NCBI RefSeq assembly: GCF_024220515.1
Contig: NZ_JAMXOT010000111.1
Location: forward strand, 1-45,227
DNA length: 45,227 nucleotides
Source: Oscillatoria sp. HE19RPO
GTDB lineage: Bacteria; Cyanobacteriota; Cyanobacteriia; Cyanobacteriales; Laspinemataceae
Direction of reading: 5' to 3'
The notes under the pieces are model-generated. The model saw only the letters and a program-made list of their open reading frames with translations. It had not been told where the DNA came from and made no database searches. Below, one piece after another: positions 6,917 through 16,647 of this stretch; positions within the stretch are counted from its first letter, which is position 1, and the number at the start of each line of letters is the position of its first letter. The position numbers and the translations under genes were made by a program.

Positions 6917-9900
6917 ATGCAGTGGATAGGGATTTTCTGTGGGTTGATTGTGGGTGCGATCGCCGGGTATCTGTGGTCAAAAAGGATGCACTGGGTTGGA
7001 GAAAGGGACCCGGAGGCGATCGCATCGTTGCCGGATAACACTGCGCCGGTTGCACCAGAGCAATTGTACCCCCAAGTCACCGAGAAGGAAATTCTCTACC
7101 GGCGGATATTTGCAGAAAATCCGGCAGTGCAATTGATCGCGGATCCAGAAACCGGGATGATTCTCGATGCGAATCTCGCTGCCTCTGAATTTTATGGATA
7201 TGGGATTGACGCTTTAAAGCAACTGAAACTGGAGGAACTTGATTCCCGAGGCGATCATCCCCCAGGAGGTGACTTCTCAGGGGAAGCAATCAAGGAGGTT
7301 CCCGAGAGCAGTCCCCTCATCGGAGAGGATCAACCCTCCTGGGAAATCCAGACGAAACCCATTCATATCGATGGAGTTGCGGTAAATCTGAGTTGGGTTC
7401 ATGACATCACCCCTAGGCAACAAATGGAAGCCGCCCAACAACGGGAAGAACGATATCGCTGTTTGGCTGCTGCCACTTGCGAAGGAATTCTCTTGCACGA
7501 TCGCGGGATCATTATGGATGTGAACCGGGTTCTGGCTCAGATGCTGGGTTATGAAAAAGAAGAACTCATTGGGACCCCTGGTGTGGCATTAGTCACCCTA
7601 GAGTATCGGGAAATCGTCTCGCAGAACATTCAAAACCAGAGCGATCGCCCCTATTTCGTTGTCGGACTCCGGAAAGATGGCTCAACCTTTCCCGCAGAAT
7701 TGCAGCCGAAAATGATTGACTATCAAAACCGCCTGGTTCGGGTGGTGACAGTTCGGGACATGACGGAACGCCACCAAGTCGAGGAAGAACTGCGACAAGC
7801 GCGAGATCAACTGCGTGCCGTCCTAGACTCGGTACCCGGTAGCATCGCCTGGATTGATTCTAATTTGACCTGTCTCGGGATTAACCGTTACCTAGGGCGT
7901 TCCTTCAATATTCAACCAGAAACCTTTATCGGACAACCGATTGGAACTCTCCAATCGGGAACCCAAATTCAAGAGTTTGTCCAGGAATTTTTCCAGAGTA
8001 GCGAATCAGAAACCTCTGTAGAAATGGAATGGGAAGTGGATGGACTTCCCTGGCATTATTTAGTCGTCGCCCAGAAATATCTCGGAGGTAAGGCGGCAGT
8101 TTTTGCGGGATTTGACCTAACCTGGCGCAAGCAAGCGGAACGAGAATTGCGCTTTAGTGAAGCGAGTATCAGGGCTTTATATGAAGTCAGCGCGGATGCC
8201 ACCCTAAGTTTTGACCAACGTTTACAACGATTATTAGAACTGGGATGCGAGTGGTTTGAGCTCCCGAGGGGACTGTTAGGGAGGTTGGTGGGCGATCGCC
8301 TGGAAGTGATTGCCGTCCATCCCCCTAGTTGCGCCCTTAGTTCGGAGTCCGTTTTGACCAGCGATCGCCCAGGGAGTGAGACATTAGAGGCAGCCCCTAT
8401 GCTCACGAGGATTCAGTCCCCTGTAGACACCGAGGGGAAATCGGACCCCCCTGCTTCCACGGACCCGACCCCCGCTTATTTCGGCACCCCCGTCACCGTT
8501 GCCGGTCAAATTTATGGTTCCCTGAGCTTTTCTAGTCCGGATCCCCGTCGCCGTCCCTTTACTGCGGTAGAACAAGAATTACTCAAATTAATGGCGCAGT
8601 GGATTGGGGGGGAACTGGAACGGCAACAGGCAGCAACAGCCCTCGCCCAAGCCTTTCATCGCAGTCTACTCCTGCGACAAATCACCCAGAAAATTCGCCA
8701 AAGTTTGGACACGCACCAAATTTTACAAACCACGGCAACCCAACTGGGGCGAGCATTGGAGGTGGATCGGTGTTTGCTGCTTCGCTATCAAATCTTACCC
8801 GAGGCGCAATTGTACTGCGTGACGGAGTATTTGACTCCCGGGGCGATTTCCCTGCTGAATTTAGAGATTCCGATTCGGGGGAATCCCTTCGCCGAACGCT
8901 TAATCACTCAGGACCGAGCGACTGCCATTGATGATATGCAGGATAACGCAGTGAGTTCCGTTATTTGCCCAGTATTTAAGCAACTCGGCGTGCGATCGCT
9001 GATGGCGATTCGGACCTCCTATCAAGGAGAACCCAATGGGGCGATCGCCTTGCACCAATGCCAAAGATTGCGACAGTGGCGCGAAGATGAAATCGAACTC
9101 CTCGAAGCGGTGGCAGATCAAGTCGGGATTGCCTTAGCGCAAGCGGAGTTACTCGAACGCGAAACCCAACAACGTCAACAACTCGCCGAACAAAATCTCG
9201 CCCTCGATCGCGCCAAACAGTTAGCAGAAGTGGCCAATCAAGCCAAAAGTGAGTTTTTGGCCATGATGAGTCACGAAATCCGCACCCCCATCAATGGGGT
9301 GATCGGCATGACGGACCTCCTCCTGGATACCGCCCAGACTAAACAACAAAGACAGTGGAGTGAAACGATTCGCAACAGCAGCGAGAGTTTATTACGGATT
9401 ATTAACGATATCCTGGACTTGTCGAAAATTGAGTCCGGTAAATTGGAATTCGACGAACGACCCTTTTCCTTGCCGGATTGTATCGCAAGAGCAGTCAGCG
9501 TTCTCGCCCCCCAAGCGACGGCCCGAGGGATCCGTCTCGTCACCCAAATTCACCCGGAGACTCCCGCCCAGATTATGGGCGATCGCACCCGACTCCAGCA
9601 AATTTTGGTCAATCTCCTGGGGAATGCGGTCAAATTTACCGAAGTTGGAGAGGCGATCGTCTCGGTGAGTGCCTCTGCTCTCCCCTGCAACCTGATTGCC
9701 ACAGACAATCAGCAATCTTGTCCCTATCGAATTCAATTCCAAGTTCAAGATACCGGCATCGGCATTCCCCCCGAAGGAATGCACCGCCTGTTTGAATCCT
9801 TTTCCCAAGTAGATCTGTCTACCTCGCGACGCTATGGCGGCACCGGATTGGGTTTAGCCATCAGCAAACGCTTATGTGAAGCGATGGGGGGTCAGATGTG

Positions 9901-10951
9901 GGTGGAAAGTATGGGAACCTGTGCCGGAAATCCTCCAGAAAATTGGCAAGCGCAGCCTTTTTCTGGAGACTCTCAGTTTCCCGGTTCTACTTTTTACTTT
10001 ACGATTGTTACCCTCGCCTGTCCTCAAGCTCAAATTGAAAAAAGTCCCCCCTTAACCCGATCGGAGACCTTCAATCCGGTTCCCCCTCGTGCTGTTGTCG
10101 CGCAATCTTCTCCACCAAAGCTGTCCTTACGGATTCTGTTAGCAGAAGACAATCCCGTGAACCAAGAAGTGGCGATGCGGACTTTGGAAAAGATTGGGTA
10201 TCGAGCCGATTTAGTCCAAAATGGTATAGAAGCCCTGGAAGCCTTGCGCCGTCAACCTTATGATGTGGTGTTAATGGATATTGAGATGCCGCAGATGGAC
10301 GGATTGACCGCAACGAGGCAGATTCGCGAGGAATGGCAAAACCGCCCCGAACCTGCACCGAAAATTATTGCAATTACGGCTTATGCAATGGAGGGCGATC
10401 GCCAAAAATGCTTTGCTGCGGGGATGGATGGGTATATTACCAAACCCTTTCGCATCAAGGCTTTGGCCAGTGCTTTGGAGCAGATTCAATCCGGTGCCGG
10501 TCAAACCGAGTCGGGGGAGCCCATGCAGTCTATCTTTATCAGTGACCATTTGTTTGGTTCTAATCCTCCACCCTCCCGGGATGGCGAGGGTGAAGCGGTC
10601 CTCGATCGCCAGATTCTGGATTCTTTACGGGATATGGCGGGTTCCAAAGCGGCAGCGATGTTGTCTCTGATTATCGGCAACTATCTCGAAGATGCACCGG
10701 AAAAACTGCAAGAAATGCGAGAGGCAGTGGCGCAAGGGGACCCCGAAGGGTTGCGTCAAGGGGCACATTCGATGCGATCGAGTAGTGCCAATCTCGGTGC
10801 TCTTACCCTTGCGAATCTGTTTAAAGAGCTAGAAAATTTAGGTCGGGCAGGTACGACTGCCAATGCACAGACGCTCCTCAACCAGGTGGAAAAGGAGTAT
10901 GAGAAGGTGATTAAAGCTTTGGAACTCGAACGGAAACAGGATAATTCATGA
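6917..10951 (+). CDS. Hybrid sensor histidine kinase (PAS/GAF/HisKA/HATPase/REC/Hpt)
   Basis: This 1344-residue protein has one N-terminal membrane span (residues 2-19) with no periplasmic domain. Three PAS-like segments follow (about 57-165, 175-290 and 295-410), then two GAF domains (about 415-570 and 575-745). HisKA carries the phospho-acceptor His786 in [16 protein letters not shown]. HATPase_c shows [15 protein letters not shown] and [13 protein letters not shown]. The receiver has [10 protein letters not shown] and Asp1121 in [15 protein letters not shown]-terminal Hpt domain has His1284 in [13 protein letters not shown]. It is therefore a full four-step phosphorelay in one chain. Neither GAF domain shows the bilin-binding Cys-His motif, so it is probably not a photoreceptor. 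The last 4 bp overlap the downstream regulator gene. Signal and output are unknown. Confidence 0.95.
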   Translation: MQWIGIFCGLIVGAIAGYLWSKRMHWVGERDPEAIASLPDNTAPVAPEQLYPQVTEKEILYRRIFAENPAVQLIADPETGMILDANLAASEFYGYGIDALKQLKLEELDSRGDHPPGGDFSGEAIKEVPESSPLIGEDQPSWEIQTKPIHIDGVAVNLSWVHDITPRQQMEAAQQREERYRCLAAATCEGILLHDRGIIMDVNRVLAQMLGYEKEELIGTPGVALVTLEYREIVSQNIQNQSDRPYFVVGLRKDGSTFPAELQPKMIDYQNRLVRVVTVRDMTERHQVEEELRQARDQLRAVLDSVPGSIAWIDSNLTCLGINRYLGRSFNIQPETFIGQPIGTLQSGTQIQEFVQEFFQSSESETSVEMEWEVDGLPWHYLVVAQKYLGGKAAVFAGFDLTWRKQAERELRFSEASIRALYEVSADATLSFDQRLQRLLELGCEWFELPRGLLGRLVGDRLEVIAVHPPSCALSSESVLTSDRPGSETLEAAPMLTRIQSPVDTEGKSDPPASTDPTPAYFGTPVTVAGQIYGSLSFSSPDPRRRPFTAVEQELLKLMAQWIGGELERQQAATALAQAFHRSLLLRQITQKIRQSLDTHQILQTTATQLGRALEVDRCLLLRYQILPEAQLYCVTEYLTPGAISLLNLEIPIRGNPFAERLITQDRATAIDDMQDNAVSSVICPVFKQLGVRSLMAIRTSYQGEPNGAIALHQCQRLRQWREDEIELLEAVADQVGIALAQAELLERETQQRQQLAEQNLALDRAKQLAEVANQAKSEFLAMMSHEIRTPINGVIGMTDLLLDTAQTKQQRQWSETIRNSSESLLRIINDILDLSKIESGKLEFDERPFSLPDCIARAVSVLAPQATARGIRLVTQIHPETPAQIMGDRTRLQQILVNLLGNAVKFTEVGEAIVSVSASALPCNLIATDNQQSCPYRIQFQVQDTGIGIPPEGMHRLFESFSQVDLSTSRRYGGTGLGLAISKRLCEAMGGQMWVESMGTCAGNPPENWQAQPFSGDSQFPGSTFYFTIVTLACPQAQIEKSPPLTRSETFNPVPPRAVVAQSSPPKLSLRILLAEDNPVNQEVAMRTLEKIGYRADLVQNGIEALEALRRQPYDVVLMDIEMPQMDGLTATRQIREEWQNRPEPAPKIIAITAYAMEGDRQKCFAAGMDGYITKPFRIKALASALEQIQSGAGQTESGEPMQSIFISDHLFGSNPPPSRDGEGEAVLDRQILDSLRDMAGSKAAAMLSLIIGNYLEDAPEKLQEMREAVAQGDPEGLRQGAHSMRSSSANLGALTLANLFKELENLGRAGTTANAQTLLNQVEKEYEKVIKALELERKQDNS

Positions 10952-11856
10952 CTCCTACTGGTGAAGAGAATTCCCCGTTAATTTTGCTCGCCGATGACGA
11001 TCGCTCCATGCGATCGCTGCTGCGTCTAGCAATGGAAGAAGAAGGATATACCGTAGCTGAAGCTAAAAATGGTGAGCAATGTTTGGCAGAATTTAAGCGA
11101 CTGCAACCGGATATGGTCCTGCTGGATGCGGTGATGCCAGTGATGGATGGGTTCACCTGTTGCCATCAGTTACGCCTTCTACCGGGAGGGGAGCATACTC
11201 CAGTTCTGATGATTACCGTGCTCGATGATGCGGATTCCGTCGATCGCGCCTTTGAAGCTGGGGCCACGGATTATGTCACAAAACCCCTCCATTGGGCGGT
11301 TTTGCGTCAGCGGGTGAGTCGGTTATTGCAGGCGTCTCAATCTCTACAACAAGTGACGCAAGTTTCTCAGGTATTGGATCAGGTGAGTCTGAGGGAACGA
11401 CTGTTTCGCTATCTGGCAGCGAGTCTGACTCAGGGTTTACCCCAGGAGGAAATTCTCTGCGGTTTGCTGTTGCAGTTACGAGGTTTGTTAGGGGTGGATC
11501 GGGTGGCACTCTGCGATCGCCAGGGAACCTGTCTCATGGACTCCGTGGCAAGTGAGGCCATGTCAGGGAGGAAATCTTCCTTACAACAAACGGGGTGTTA
11601 CCAGGGGTTGCAATCGGGAGAGGCGGTTGCCTTTGCGGATCTGCAAACGTCAGTCAATGAAGAGGCGATCGGTTATTTTGCAGCGTTAAATATCAAAGCG
11701 GCCCTCCTCGTCCCCTTTCCTCCAGGGGAAGAATGGCAAGGGGTCCTCACGGTCTATCATTCCCAAGGGCGATCGTGGGACCCCGCAGAGGTCACATTCC
11801 TAACCGAATTCTGCACCCTCCTCAACCGCGTCATCTCTATCCCATATCAAGCCTAA
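10948..11856 (+). CDS. Response regulator, REC plus GAF domain
   Basis: This 302-residue protein starts inside the stop codon of the hybrid kinase (ATGA overlap), so the two are translationally coupled and very likely act together. The receiver domain (about 10-128) has the acidic pair in [10 protein letters not shown], phospho-acceptor Asp60 in [13 protein letters not shown], and Lys in [10 protein letters not shown] helical linker leads to a GAF domain (about 145-300; [20 protein letters not shown] and [20 protein letters not shown]). No DNA-binding or enzymatic output domain is present. It probably works by protein contact, for example as a phosphate sink or partner of the kinase. The partner claim follows from gene overlap and is inference. 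Confidence 0.93.
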   Translation: MTPTGEENSPLILLADDDRSMRSLLRLAMEEEGYTVAEAKNGEQCLAEFKRLQPDMVLLDAVMPVMDGFTCCHQLRLLPGGEHTPVLMITVLDDADSVDRAFEAGATDYVTKPLHWAVLRQRVSRLLQASQSLQQVTQVSQVLDQVSLRERLFRYLAASLTQGLPQEEILCGLLLQLRGLLGVDRVALCDRQGTCLMDSVASEAMSGRKSSLQQTGCYQGLQSGEAVAFADLQTSVNEEAIGYFAALNIKAALLVPFPPGEEWQGVLTVYHSQGRSWDPAEVTFLTEFCTLLNRVISIPYQA

Positions 11857-11887
11857 ACCGGCAGTCCCCAAGTTCGTAGTAACTGAG

Positions 11888-11954
11888 ATCTTGCACCTGT
11901 TGCAACACCCGGCGGGGGTTAAAACCCCCGCCGGTGTTGAGAATGGTGCAAGAT
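11888..11954. terminator. Nested hairpin after the kinase-regulator operon
   Basis: Outer arms ATCTTGCACC (11888-11897) and GGTGCAAGAT (11945-11954) enclose an inner stem. The inner stem runs from CAACACCCGGCGGGGGTT (11903-11920) to its complement ending at 11939, with a single bulged C. It lies 32 bp after the operon stop. There is no U-tract, so intrinsic termination is doubtful. It could protect the 3' end of the mRNA or be a dispersed palindromic repeat. Confidence 0.5.
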
Positions 11955-11956
11955 GT

Positions 11957-12077
11957 CAGTAGTAACAACTTCAGTCGTTATCCGGTGTTCGTAGTAACGA
12001 CTTCAGTCGTTCTCTTCCGGTGTTCGTAGTAACGACTTCAGTCGTTTCTTAAGTTCGTAGTAACGACTTCAGTCGTT
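11957..12077. repeat. Dispersed palindromic repeat, four copies
   Basis: Three exact copies of GTTCGTAGTAACGACTTC plus AGTCGTT lie at 11987-12011, 12022-12046 and 12053-12077. A diverged copy lies at about 11957-11980. The core AACGACTTCAGTCGTT is a palindrome with 7-bp arms. The same sequence occurs at 13.9-14.3 kb, 16.4-16.6 kb and 37.9-38.0 kb, in both orientations. Confidence 0.9.
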
Positions 12078-12446
12078 CTCTTCAGTATTGTGACCTACCA
12101 ACGACGTTAAAAGGCTAATCTCTCAGTGCAGGTTGCCCCTTCCATGCCCCTAAACTGGACCCTCCCCGGTGGTCCCAACTCAATGATTTTGGGGAGAATT
12201 AGAACATTTTTCCGAAGTCAAACAAAATTTTTCAAAGTTATACAGAACTTGAACAGTTTGCAAACGCGATCGCAAACATCCATCGACAATACTAAGGATA
12301 AGCAACGGTTGAGGGCAATGGGTAACGAGGCTCCGCAGCCTCGATACCCACTTTAAAACATCCTTCCCTGAATCAACACCAGGTCGGCGAGTCAAAGAGT
12401 ATCCACAATCAAATTGGCTACTTCCGGCATGACCTACGGGGTCTAA
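12078..12446. other. Non-coding stretch with one hairpin (12319-12350)
   Basis: I see no supported gene here. A 76-codon reading frame starts near 12126 but lacks a ribosome site. In another frame, a short stretch reads ELEQFANAIANIHRQY between stop codons and may be a gene remnant. At 12319-12332 and 12337-12350, TGGGTAACGAGGCT pairs with AGCCTCGATACCCA around the loop CCGC with one mismatch. This looks like another dispersed foldback. Confidence 0.4.
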
Positions 12447-12734
12447 ACCACTATTCAAGTCCCCATTCAGGAAGAGGTACTGTCAAAACCACTATTCAAA
12501 GTCCCTATTCCAGAAAAGGCACGGTAAAACCCACTATTCAAGTCCCCGTTCAGGACCAGGCAAGGTCCTAACCACTATTCAAAACCCAAACTCGGACCAG
12601 GCAAGGTCCTAACCACTATTCAAAACCCTGTTCAGGACCAGGCAAGGTCCTAACCATTATTCAAAACCCAAACTCGGACCAGGCAAGGTCCTAACCACTA
12701 TTCAAAACCCTGTTCCGAACGTTCTCATACCTAC
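12447..12734. repeat. 41-bp tandem array, seven copies
   Basis: ACCACTATTC (one C/A and one T/C variant) starts at 12447, 12488, 12530, 12571, 12612, 12653 and 12694, a spacing of 41 or 42 bp. The second half of four units carries AGGACCAGGCAAGGTCCT or a close variant, a hairpin with AGGACC/GGTCCT stems. Short segments alternate between two versions (CAAACTCGG and CTGTTCAGG). A lone ACCACTATTC lies at 12947. The period is not a multiple of three and stops occur in every frame I followed, so this is not a coding repeat. There are no long unique spacers, so it is not CRISPR. Confidence 0.85.
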
Positions 12735-13003
12735 CCTATTGCAAGTGTACCCCGGATATTTTCCAAACCGCCAGGGAAATACAACCTTTTAAATGAACTG
12801 AGTTCCTGGGACCTTGCCAACGGAAGCTCCCAAACACAGCAAAACCTCTATAGTCTTCTGGGTTAAATCTATGGATCCTCTAAACTTGAACCCTAGTTCC
12901 CCTACAAAAGAAAAGGTTGGGACACAAACGTGCCCCAAACCGCAAAACCACTATTCTAATGTACCCATATCTACTGTAACTCTAATTGGTGGAGAGTTGC
13001 AAG

Positions 13004-13462
13004 ATGAAATCATATAATTTTCAAATTTTTAACAAATTTCTTTCTCCACCTACGGAAATCGGTAACCAGGACCCGTCTGCCAAGAGTGTGGGGGCCACAT
13101 GGAAACTCCGCCGGGTGGTCCAAGTTCCGTATCCTGAACCGAGTTACTCTTTCCCAGATCATACCACCGAACGGCTGTTGCGGCTCGTCAAGGTCCCTTA
13201 TCCCCAGCCTGAACAGCGCTTACCCGATCTTTCGGATCCAGATTCACGTGAGCTCTGGGAGAATTGCCATCACCGGACGATCCCTTCCAACTGGAGTGAA
13301 CCCCTTTCTAGATCCACCGTGGCGATCTCGGCTTCTCGAATCCAGAGGGACCCTTCAACCCACAAACGGGCGATCGCGAACTCCCCTTTTTCCACCCCAG
13401 GCCGAAAACCACACCGGACTCAGGGTGCTGACTCACCCCAATCCAATTCGAGAGACTGTTGA
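13004..13462 (+). CDS. Hypothetical protein with two VPYPxP repeats
   Basis: This predicted 152-residue protein has no recognised family. The ATG at 13004 has a ribosome site (GGAGAG at 12991-12996), which I prefer to the TTG at 12986. Residues 36-76 contain two related segments: RRVVQVPYPEPSYSFPDHT and LRLVKVPYPQPEQRLPDL. The two DNA copies differ largely at third codon positions, which supports real coding in this frame over the overlapping 132-codon frame. The C-terminal half is Ser/Arg/Pro-rich and probably disordered. There is no signal peptide or membrane span. It lies 36 bp upstream of the pentapeptide-repeat gene and may be co-transcribed. Function is unknown. Confidence 0.5.
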   Translation: MKSYNFQIFNKFLSPPTEIGNQDPSAKSVGATWKLRRVVQVPYPEPSYSFPDHTTERLLRLVKVPYPQPEQRLPDLSDPDSRELWENCHHRTIPSNWSEPLSRSTVAISASRIQRDPSTHKRAIANSPFSTPGRKPHRTQGADSPQSNSRDC

Positions 13463-13498
13463 AGACCGACTTTACTTGAATTAATAAAGATTAAATTT

Positions 13499-13894
13499 AT
13501 GAAAACTGCCCGAAATCAAATTCAAGGAGTTTTTACCTCAACTCTTCCCAGCTTTCCAGTTAATCCATCAGACAAGTGTGAACAGTCCAAATATAACTCC
13601 AATTTTGCCAATGCCATCCTCAAAGGGGTAGTCTTTACAGGAGCCAATTTGAAAAAAGCTAATTTGATTCGCACTAATTTATCTGGAGCAGATTTGCAAG
13701 GAGCAGATTTGCAGGGAGCAAATTTATCAGAATCAAAACTTTGTCAGGCCAATTTAAGTGGAGCCAATTTAAAGAATGCCAATTTAACTGGGGCGGATTT
13801 GAGGGGGGCCGATTTAAGCGGCGCAATCATGCCAGACGGAACGGTTTATGACCCCTATCACCATTTCTCCACCCTGAGCAAAGGTGAGGTTTGA
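13499..13894 (+). CDS. Pentapeptide-repeat protein
   Basis: This 131-residue protein has about 45 unstructured N-terminal residues. Repeats of A(D/N)LxX follow from about residue 34 to 117 (for example GANLKKANLIRTNLSGADLQ and GADLRGADLSGA). Such repeats fold as a right-handed quadrilateral beta helix. The final TVYDPYH segment is typical of cyanobacterial members. There is no signal peptide, transmembrane segment or fused kinase domain. The start ATG has no clear ribosome site. Cyanobacteria carry many such proteins of unknown function; some bacterial ones mimic DNA and protect gyrase, but nothing here points to that. Confidence 0.85.
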   Translation: MKTARNQIQGVFTSTLPSFPVNPSDKCEQSKYNSNFANAILKGVVFTGANLKKANLIRTNLSGADLQGADLQGANLSESKLCQANLSGANLKNANLTGADLRGADLSGAIMPDGTVYDPYHHFSTLSKGEV

Positions 13895-13945
13895 TTGACT
13901 TTTATGTCAATCCCCGAATCAGTTCAAGTTGTGACGAATAATCCG

Positions 13946-14306
13946 GAAACGACTGAAGTCGTTACTACAAACAGCCGAAGGAAGTTTCTTCGTTCGTAGT
14001 AACGACTTTAGTCGTTTCTTTATTTGACGCCAAATCAGGGGAAACGACTGAAGTCGTTACTACAAACAGCCGAAGAGAATTTCTTCGTTCGTAGTAACGA
14101 CTTTAGTCGTTTCTTTATTTGACGCCAAATTAGGGGAAACGACTGAAGTCGTTACTACAAACAGCCGAAGAGAATTTCTTCGTTCGTAGTAACGACTTTA
14201 GTCGTTTCTTTATTTGACGCCAAATCAGGGGAAACGACTGAAGTCGTTACTACAAACAGCCGAAGAGAATTTCTTCGTTCGTAGTAACGACTTTAGTCGT
14301 TTCTTT
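13946..14306. repeat. 95-bp tandem array of paired palindromic repeats
   Basis: Units start at 13948, 14043, 14138 and 14233, exactly 95 bp apart; the last is shorter. Each unit holds AACGACTGAAGTCGTTACTAC in one orientation and, about 20 bp later, GTAGTAACGACTTTAGTCGT in the other, joined by a GCCGAAGAGAATTTCTTCG linker. Each unit can therefore form a long hairpin with smaller hairpins inside its arms. The array fills the space between the pentapeptide gene and nth. Near-identity between units implies recent expansion. Confidence 0.92.
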
Positions 14307-14350
14307 ACCCAAAATCATTGGGCATCCATGAGTTTTAATGCTAGAGAAAA

Positions 14351-15028
14351 CTATTCCAATACATTAGGAAGCAGACTGAGATCCGCTGCGGGACATAAAT
14401 CCACTAACTCACACCGATCGCAAGCAGGATTCCTCGCCGTACAAACTGCTCGTCCATGATAAATCAACCGAATCGACCAATTTTCCCAATCTTCCTGGGG
14501 AAGTAAACGAATTAAATCCCGTTCTATCTTCACCGGGTCACTATTTTCCGTCAATCCTAACCGATTGGATAAGCGCTTCACATGGGTATCTACCGTCACC
14601 CCTTGATTAATCCCGTAGGCATTTGCTAGGACAACATTAGCCGTTTTGCGGGCAACTCCTGGCAACTCCACCAGCAATTCCATCCGCTTTGGCACTTGAT
14701 GCTTGTGTTTTTCCACGATCGCCCGACAAGCGCCTTGAATATTTTTCGCCTTATTCCGATAAAACCCTGTGGAACGAATTAACTGTTCCAACTCCTCAAT
14801 CTCCGCACTTGCGATCGCCTGTGCATCCGGAAACCGTCGAAACAACTCCGGAGTCACCAGATTCACCCGCTCATCGGTACATTGTGCCGATAAAATCGTC
14901 GCCACCAATAACTGCACCGGCGTCTCATAATTCAGCGTACAGTCCGCCTCCGGATACAATCGCTTCAGACGAATTAAAATCTCGATCGCCCGTTGCTTCG
15001 TCGCCGCCCACTTCCGAGTAATATTCAT
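14351..15028 (-). CDS. nth: Endonuclease III (DNA glycosylase/AP lyase)
   Basis: Endonuclease III excises oxidised pyrimidines from DNA and cleaves at the abasic site in base excision repair. The protein has the helix-hairpin-helix LPGVARKTANVVL with the catalytic Lys, and VDTHVKRLSNRLG with the catalytic Asp. The C-terminal [4Fe-4S] ligands have the spacing C-x6-C-x2-C-x5-C (CTARNPACDRCELVDLC). The ATG at 15028 (MNITRKW) gives 225 residues, close to the bacterial norm. An upstream TTG at 15049 in the same frame would add seven residues but lies within a hairpin. It follows rseP on the same strand, about 62 bp downstream. The product is complete. Confidence 0.95.
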   Translation of the reverse strand: MNITRKWAATKQRAIEILIRLKRLYPEADCTLNYETPVQLLVATILSAQCTDERVNLVTPELFRRFPDAQAIASAEIEELEQLIRSTGFYRNKAKNIQGACRAIVEKHKHQVPKRMELLVELPGVARKTANVVLANAYGINQGVTVDTHVKRLSNRLGLTENSDPVKIERDLIRLLPQEDWENWSIRLIYHGRAVCTARNPACDRCELVDLCPAADLSLLPNVLE

Positions 15029-15047
15029 AGTAAAAAATTGCCGAACC

Positions 15048-15086
15048 AATGAAGGATGACGCCATCATTGCCGTTCATCCTTCATT
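15048..15086 (-). terminator. Hairpin between rseP and nth
   Basis: AATGAAGGATGA (15048-15059) and TCATCCTTCATT (15075-15086) are perfect 12-bp arms around a 15-nt loop. It starts 5 bp beyond the rseP stop. No U-run follows on either strand, so it may attenuate or process rseP-nth transcripts rather than end them. Confidence 0.4.
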
Positions 15087-15090
15087 ACCT

Positions 15091-16179
15091 TTATTGAAAT
15101 AACTGTTGGACCCAACCTAAATTGGCCGTATCCCGAACAATCAGGAAAATACCCAATCCCAACAGCAACATTAACCCGGTTTGCATCACCCCATCTTGAA
15201 TATGAGTCGGCAACGGTTTACCGCGCAATCCTTCAATTAACAAAAATGCCAACTGCCCACCATCGAGGGCCGGAAGCGGCAAAATGTTAATAATCGCGAG
15301 GTTAATGCTAATTAATGCCGCAAATCGGAACAGATTTCCCGCATCAGACTTAGCAATATTTGCCCCGATCGCCACAATTGCTACAGGACCCGACACTTGA
15401 TCCGCCGTTTCTCGGAAATTGCGAATTAACTGTCCAAATCCTTGCACCGTCAACACTGTAATCCGTTGAAACTCAACGGCACCTTCCCCAAACGCTGCTG
15501 GGATACTGTCGGCGCGGTGACGAATCAGGGTCCCGTGAGGAGCCAGTTGCACGCCAATAATCCCTTTCCCGCTTTCATCGCGTTCCGGGGAAATCGGTAC
15601 TCTAAAGGTTTCATCCTGCCGCAGCACTTGGAGTTCCAAAACTTGCTCAGGATGGGTTTGGATAATCTCCATCAGAGAGCGAACCGCTTGTGCAGAAGCG
15701 CCTAATTCCTCTCCATCGGCTTGCAATATAATATCTTCAGCCTGAATCCCCGCCCGATGAGCAGCAGTCTCATCGGACATCACTTGGGCAATTTTTACCC
15801 CCGGTTGATAGTCAAAGTCTTGCACTCCCACCGTTGCCACCTGTCCGACTAACAGCAGATAGGCAAAGATTAAGTTTGCAATGACCCCGGCACTAATCAC
15901 GATCGCCCGGTCCAGGATCGGGCGATTACGCAGCAAATTCGGGTCATCGGGAGGAATTTCGCTCTCGGGATCGTCATCGGGAAAGCCGACATAGCCTCCC
16001 AAGGGAATCCCGCGTATGGCATATTCGGTTTCTGGGCCTTGGTATTTCCATAAAATGGGCCCAAATCCGATTGAAAAACGATTAACGTGAATGCCCTGTA
16101 ATCGGGCTGCCATGAAGTGTCCCAGTTCGTGGACGAAAATAAGCATCGCCAGAACCGCGATCGCTGCCAATACTGACAT
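15091..16179 (-). CDS. rseP: Site-2 protease family zinc metalloprotease (RseP type)
   Basis: This intramembrane protease cuts membrane-bound regulators after an earlier site-1 cut. The first span carries the zinc site HELGH (about residues 17-21). A cytoplasmic loop has GPILWKYQGPETEYAIRGIPLGGYV, typical of the family. A single PDZ domain follows (about 110-205), with AGIQAEDIILQADG. The C-terminal spans include INILPLPALDGGQLAF with the third zinc ligand in LDG. The ATG at 16179 (MSVLAAIAVL) gives 362 residues; the TTG at 16191 is less likely. It lies upstream of nth on the same strand. Its substrate in this organism is not evident. Confidence 0.95.
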   Translation of the reverse strand: MSVLAAIAVLAMLIFVHELGHFMAARLQGIHVNRFSIGFGPILWKYQGPETEYAIRGIPLGGYVGFPDDDPESEIPPDDPNLLRNRPILDRAIVISAGVIANLIFAYLLLVGQVATVGVQDFDYQPGVKIAQVMSDETAAHRAGIQAEDIILQADGEELGASAQAVRSLMEIIQTHPEQVLELQVLRQDETFRVPISPERDESGKGIIGVQLAPHGTLIRHRADSIPAAFGEGAVEFQRITVLTVQGFGQLIRNFRETADQVSGPVAIVAIGANIAKSDAGNLFRFAALISINLAIINILPLPALDGGQLAFLLIEGLRGKPLPTHIQDGVMQTGLMLLLGLGIFLIVRDTANLGWVQQLFQ

Positions 16180-16247
16180 TACAAACCCCAATTAAACTCC
16201 GTTACTATCACAGACTGGCTCAATGAACCCGTCTTAACTCATTGTTC

Positions 16248-16293
16248 GGACTTACGCAGTCCCTCAGTCCGACTGGAGATTATGCGTAAGTCC
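16248..16293. repeat. Foldback with GGACTTACGCA ends
   Basis: GGACTTACGCA (16248-16258) and TGCGTAAGTCC (16283-16293) are perfect 11-bp inverted ends of a 46-bp unit. Inside, CAGTCC is near AGTCCGACTGG, giving further pairing. Nearly the same ends enclose a different interior at 27994-28079. This resembles a miniature non-autonomous element, but no target duplication was confirmed. Confidence 0.6.
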
Positions 16294-16326
16294 TGACTTA
16301 TTGTTATTTTAGGCTGACCCGTCGGT

Positions 16327-16647
16327 TTCTGGGGATGGGGGAGATGGGGAGGATGGGGAGGATGGGGGAGATGGGGAGGATGGGGGAGATGGGGAGGATG
16401 GGGGAGATGGGGAGGATGGGGGGGATGTTCGTAGTAACGACTTCAGTCGTTTCCTCGTTACTTGGCTAATGCCAAGTAACGCGCTCCTTTGGAGGCGATC
16501 GCGCCAGTCCCCAAACAGGTGCTTCATCCCATAAGGGTAAGTGTCATGGCGATCGCCATGACCCGAGAGCAACGACTGAAGTCGTTACTACAAACAATCT
16601 CCCGTCTCTCCCGTCTCTCCCGTCTCTCCCCTATCTCCCCTATCTCC
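16327..16647. repeat. Low-complexity GGGGGAGAT tracts and two palindromic repeats
   Basis: From about 16327 to 16424 there are roughly eight units of GGGGGAGAT or GGGGAGGAT. Complement-style units (CCCGTCTCT, CCCCTATCT) follow at 16600-16647, up to the serS stop. Between them the dispersed palindrome occurs at 16427-16451 and inverted at 16571-16595. Short hairpins such as GGCGATCGCCAT lie near 16546-16560. No gene is supported here. Confidence 0.85.

Noticed and set aside
8599-8931. 110-codon frame inside the hybrid kinase
   Set aside because: It is fully contained in a GAF region of a well-supported gene and has no recognisable content.
6917-10951. GAF domains as a bilin-binding photoreceptor
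   Set aside because: No Cys-His chromophore motif or PHY domain is visible in either GAF.
12447-12734. 41-bp array as a CRISPR or coding repeat
   Set aside because: There are no spacers of normal length, the period is not a multiple of three, and stop codons occur in the frames followed.
13086-13484. 132-codon frame overlapping the VPYPxP gene
   Set aside because: The internal repeat is conserved at the protein level only in the other frame, with third-position changes, and that frame has a ribosome site.
14214-14459. 81-codon frame across the end of the 95-bp array
   Set aside because: It is repeat-derived and overlaps the 3' end of nth on the other strand.
16309-16572. 87-codon frame with Pro-Ser-Ser-Pro repeats
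   Set aside because: It reads through the GGGGGAGAT low-complexity tract and has no ribosome site or family signature.
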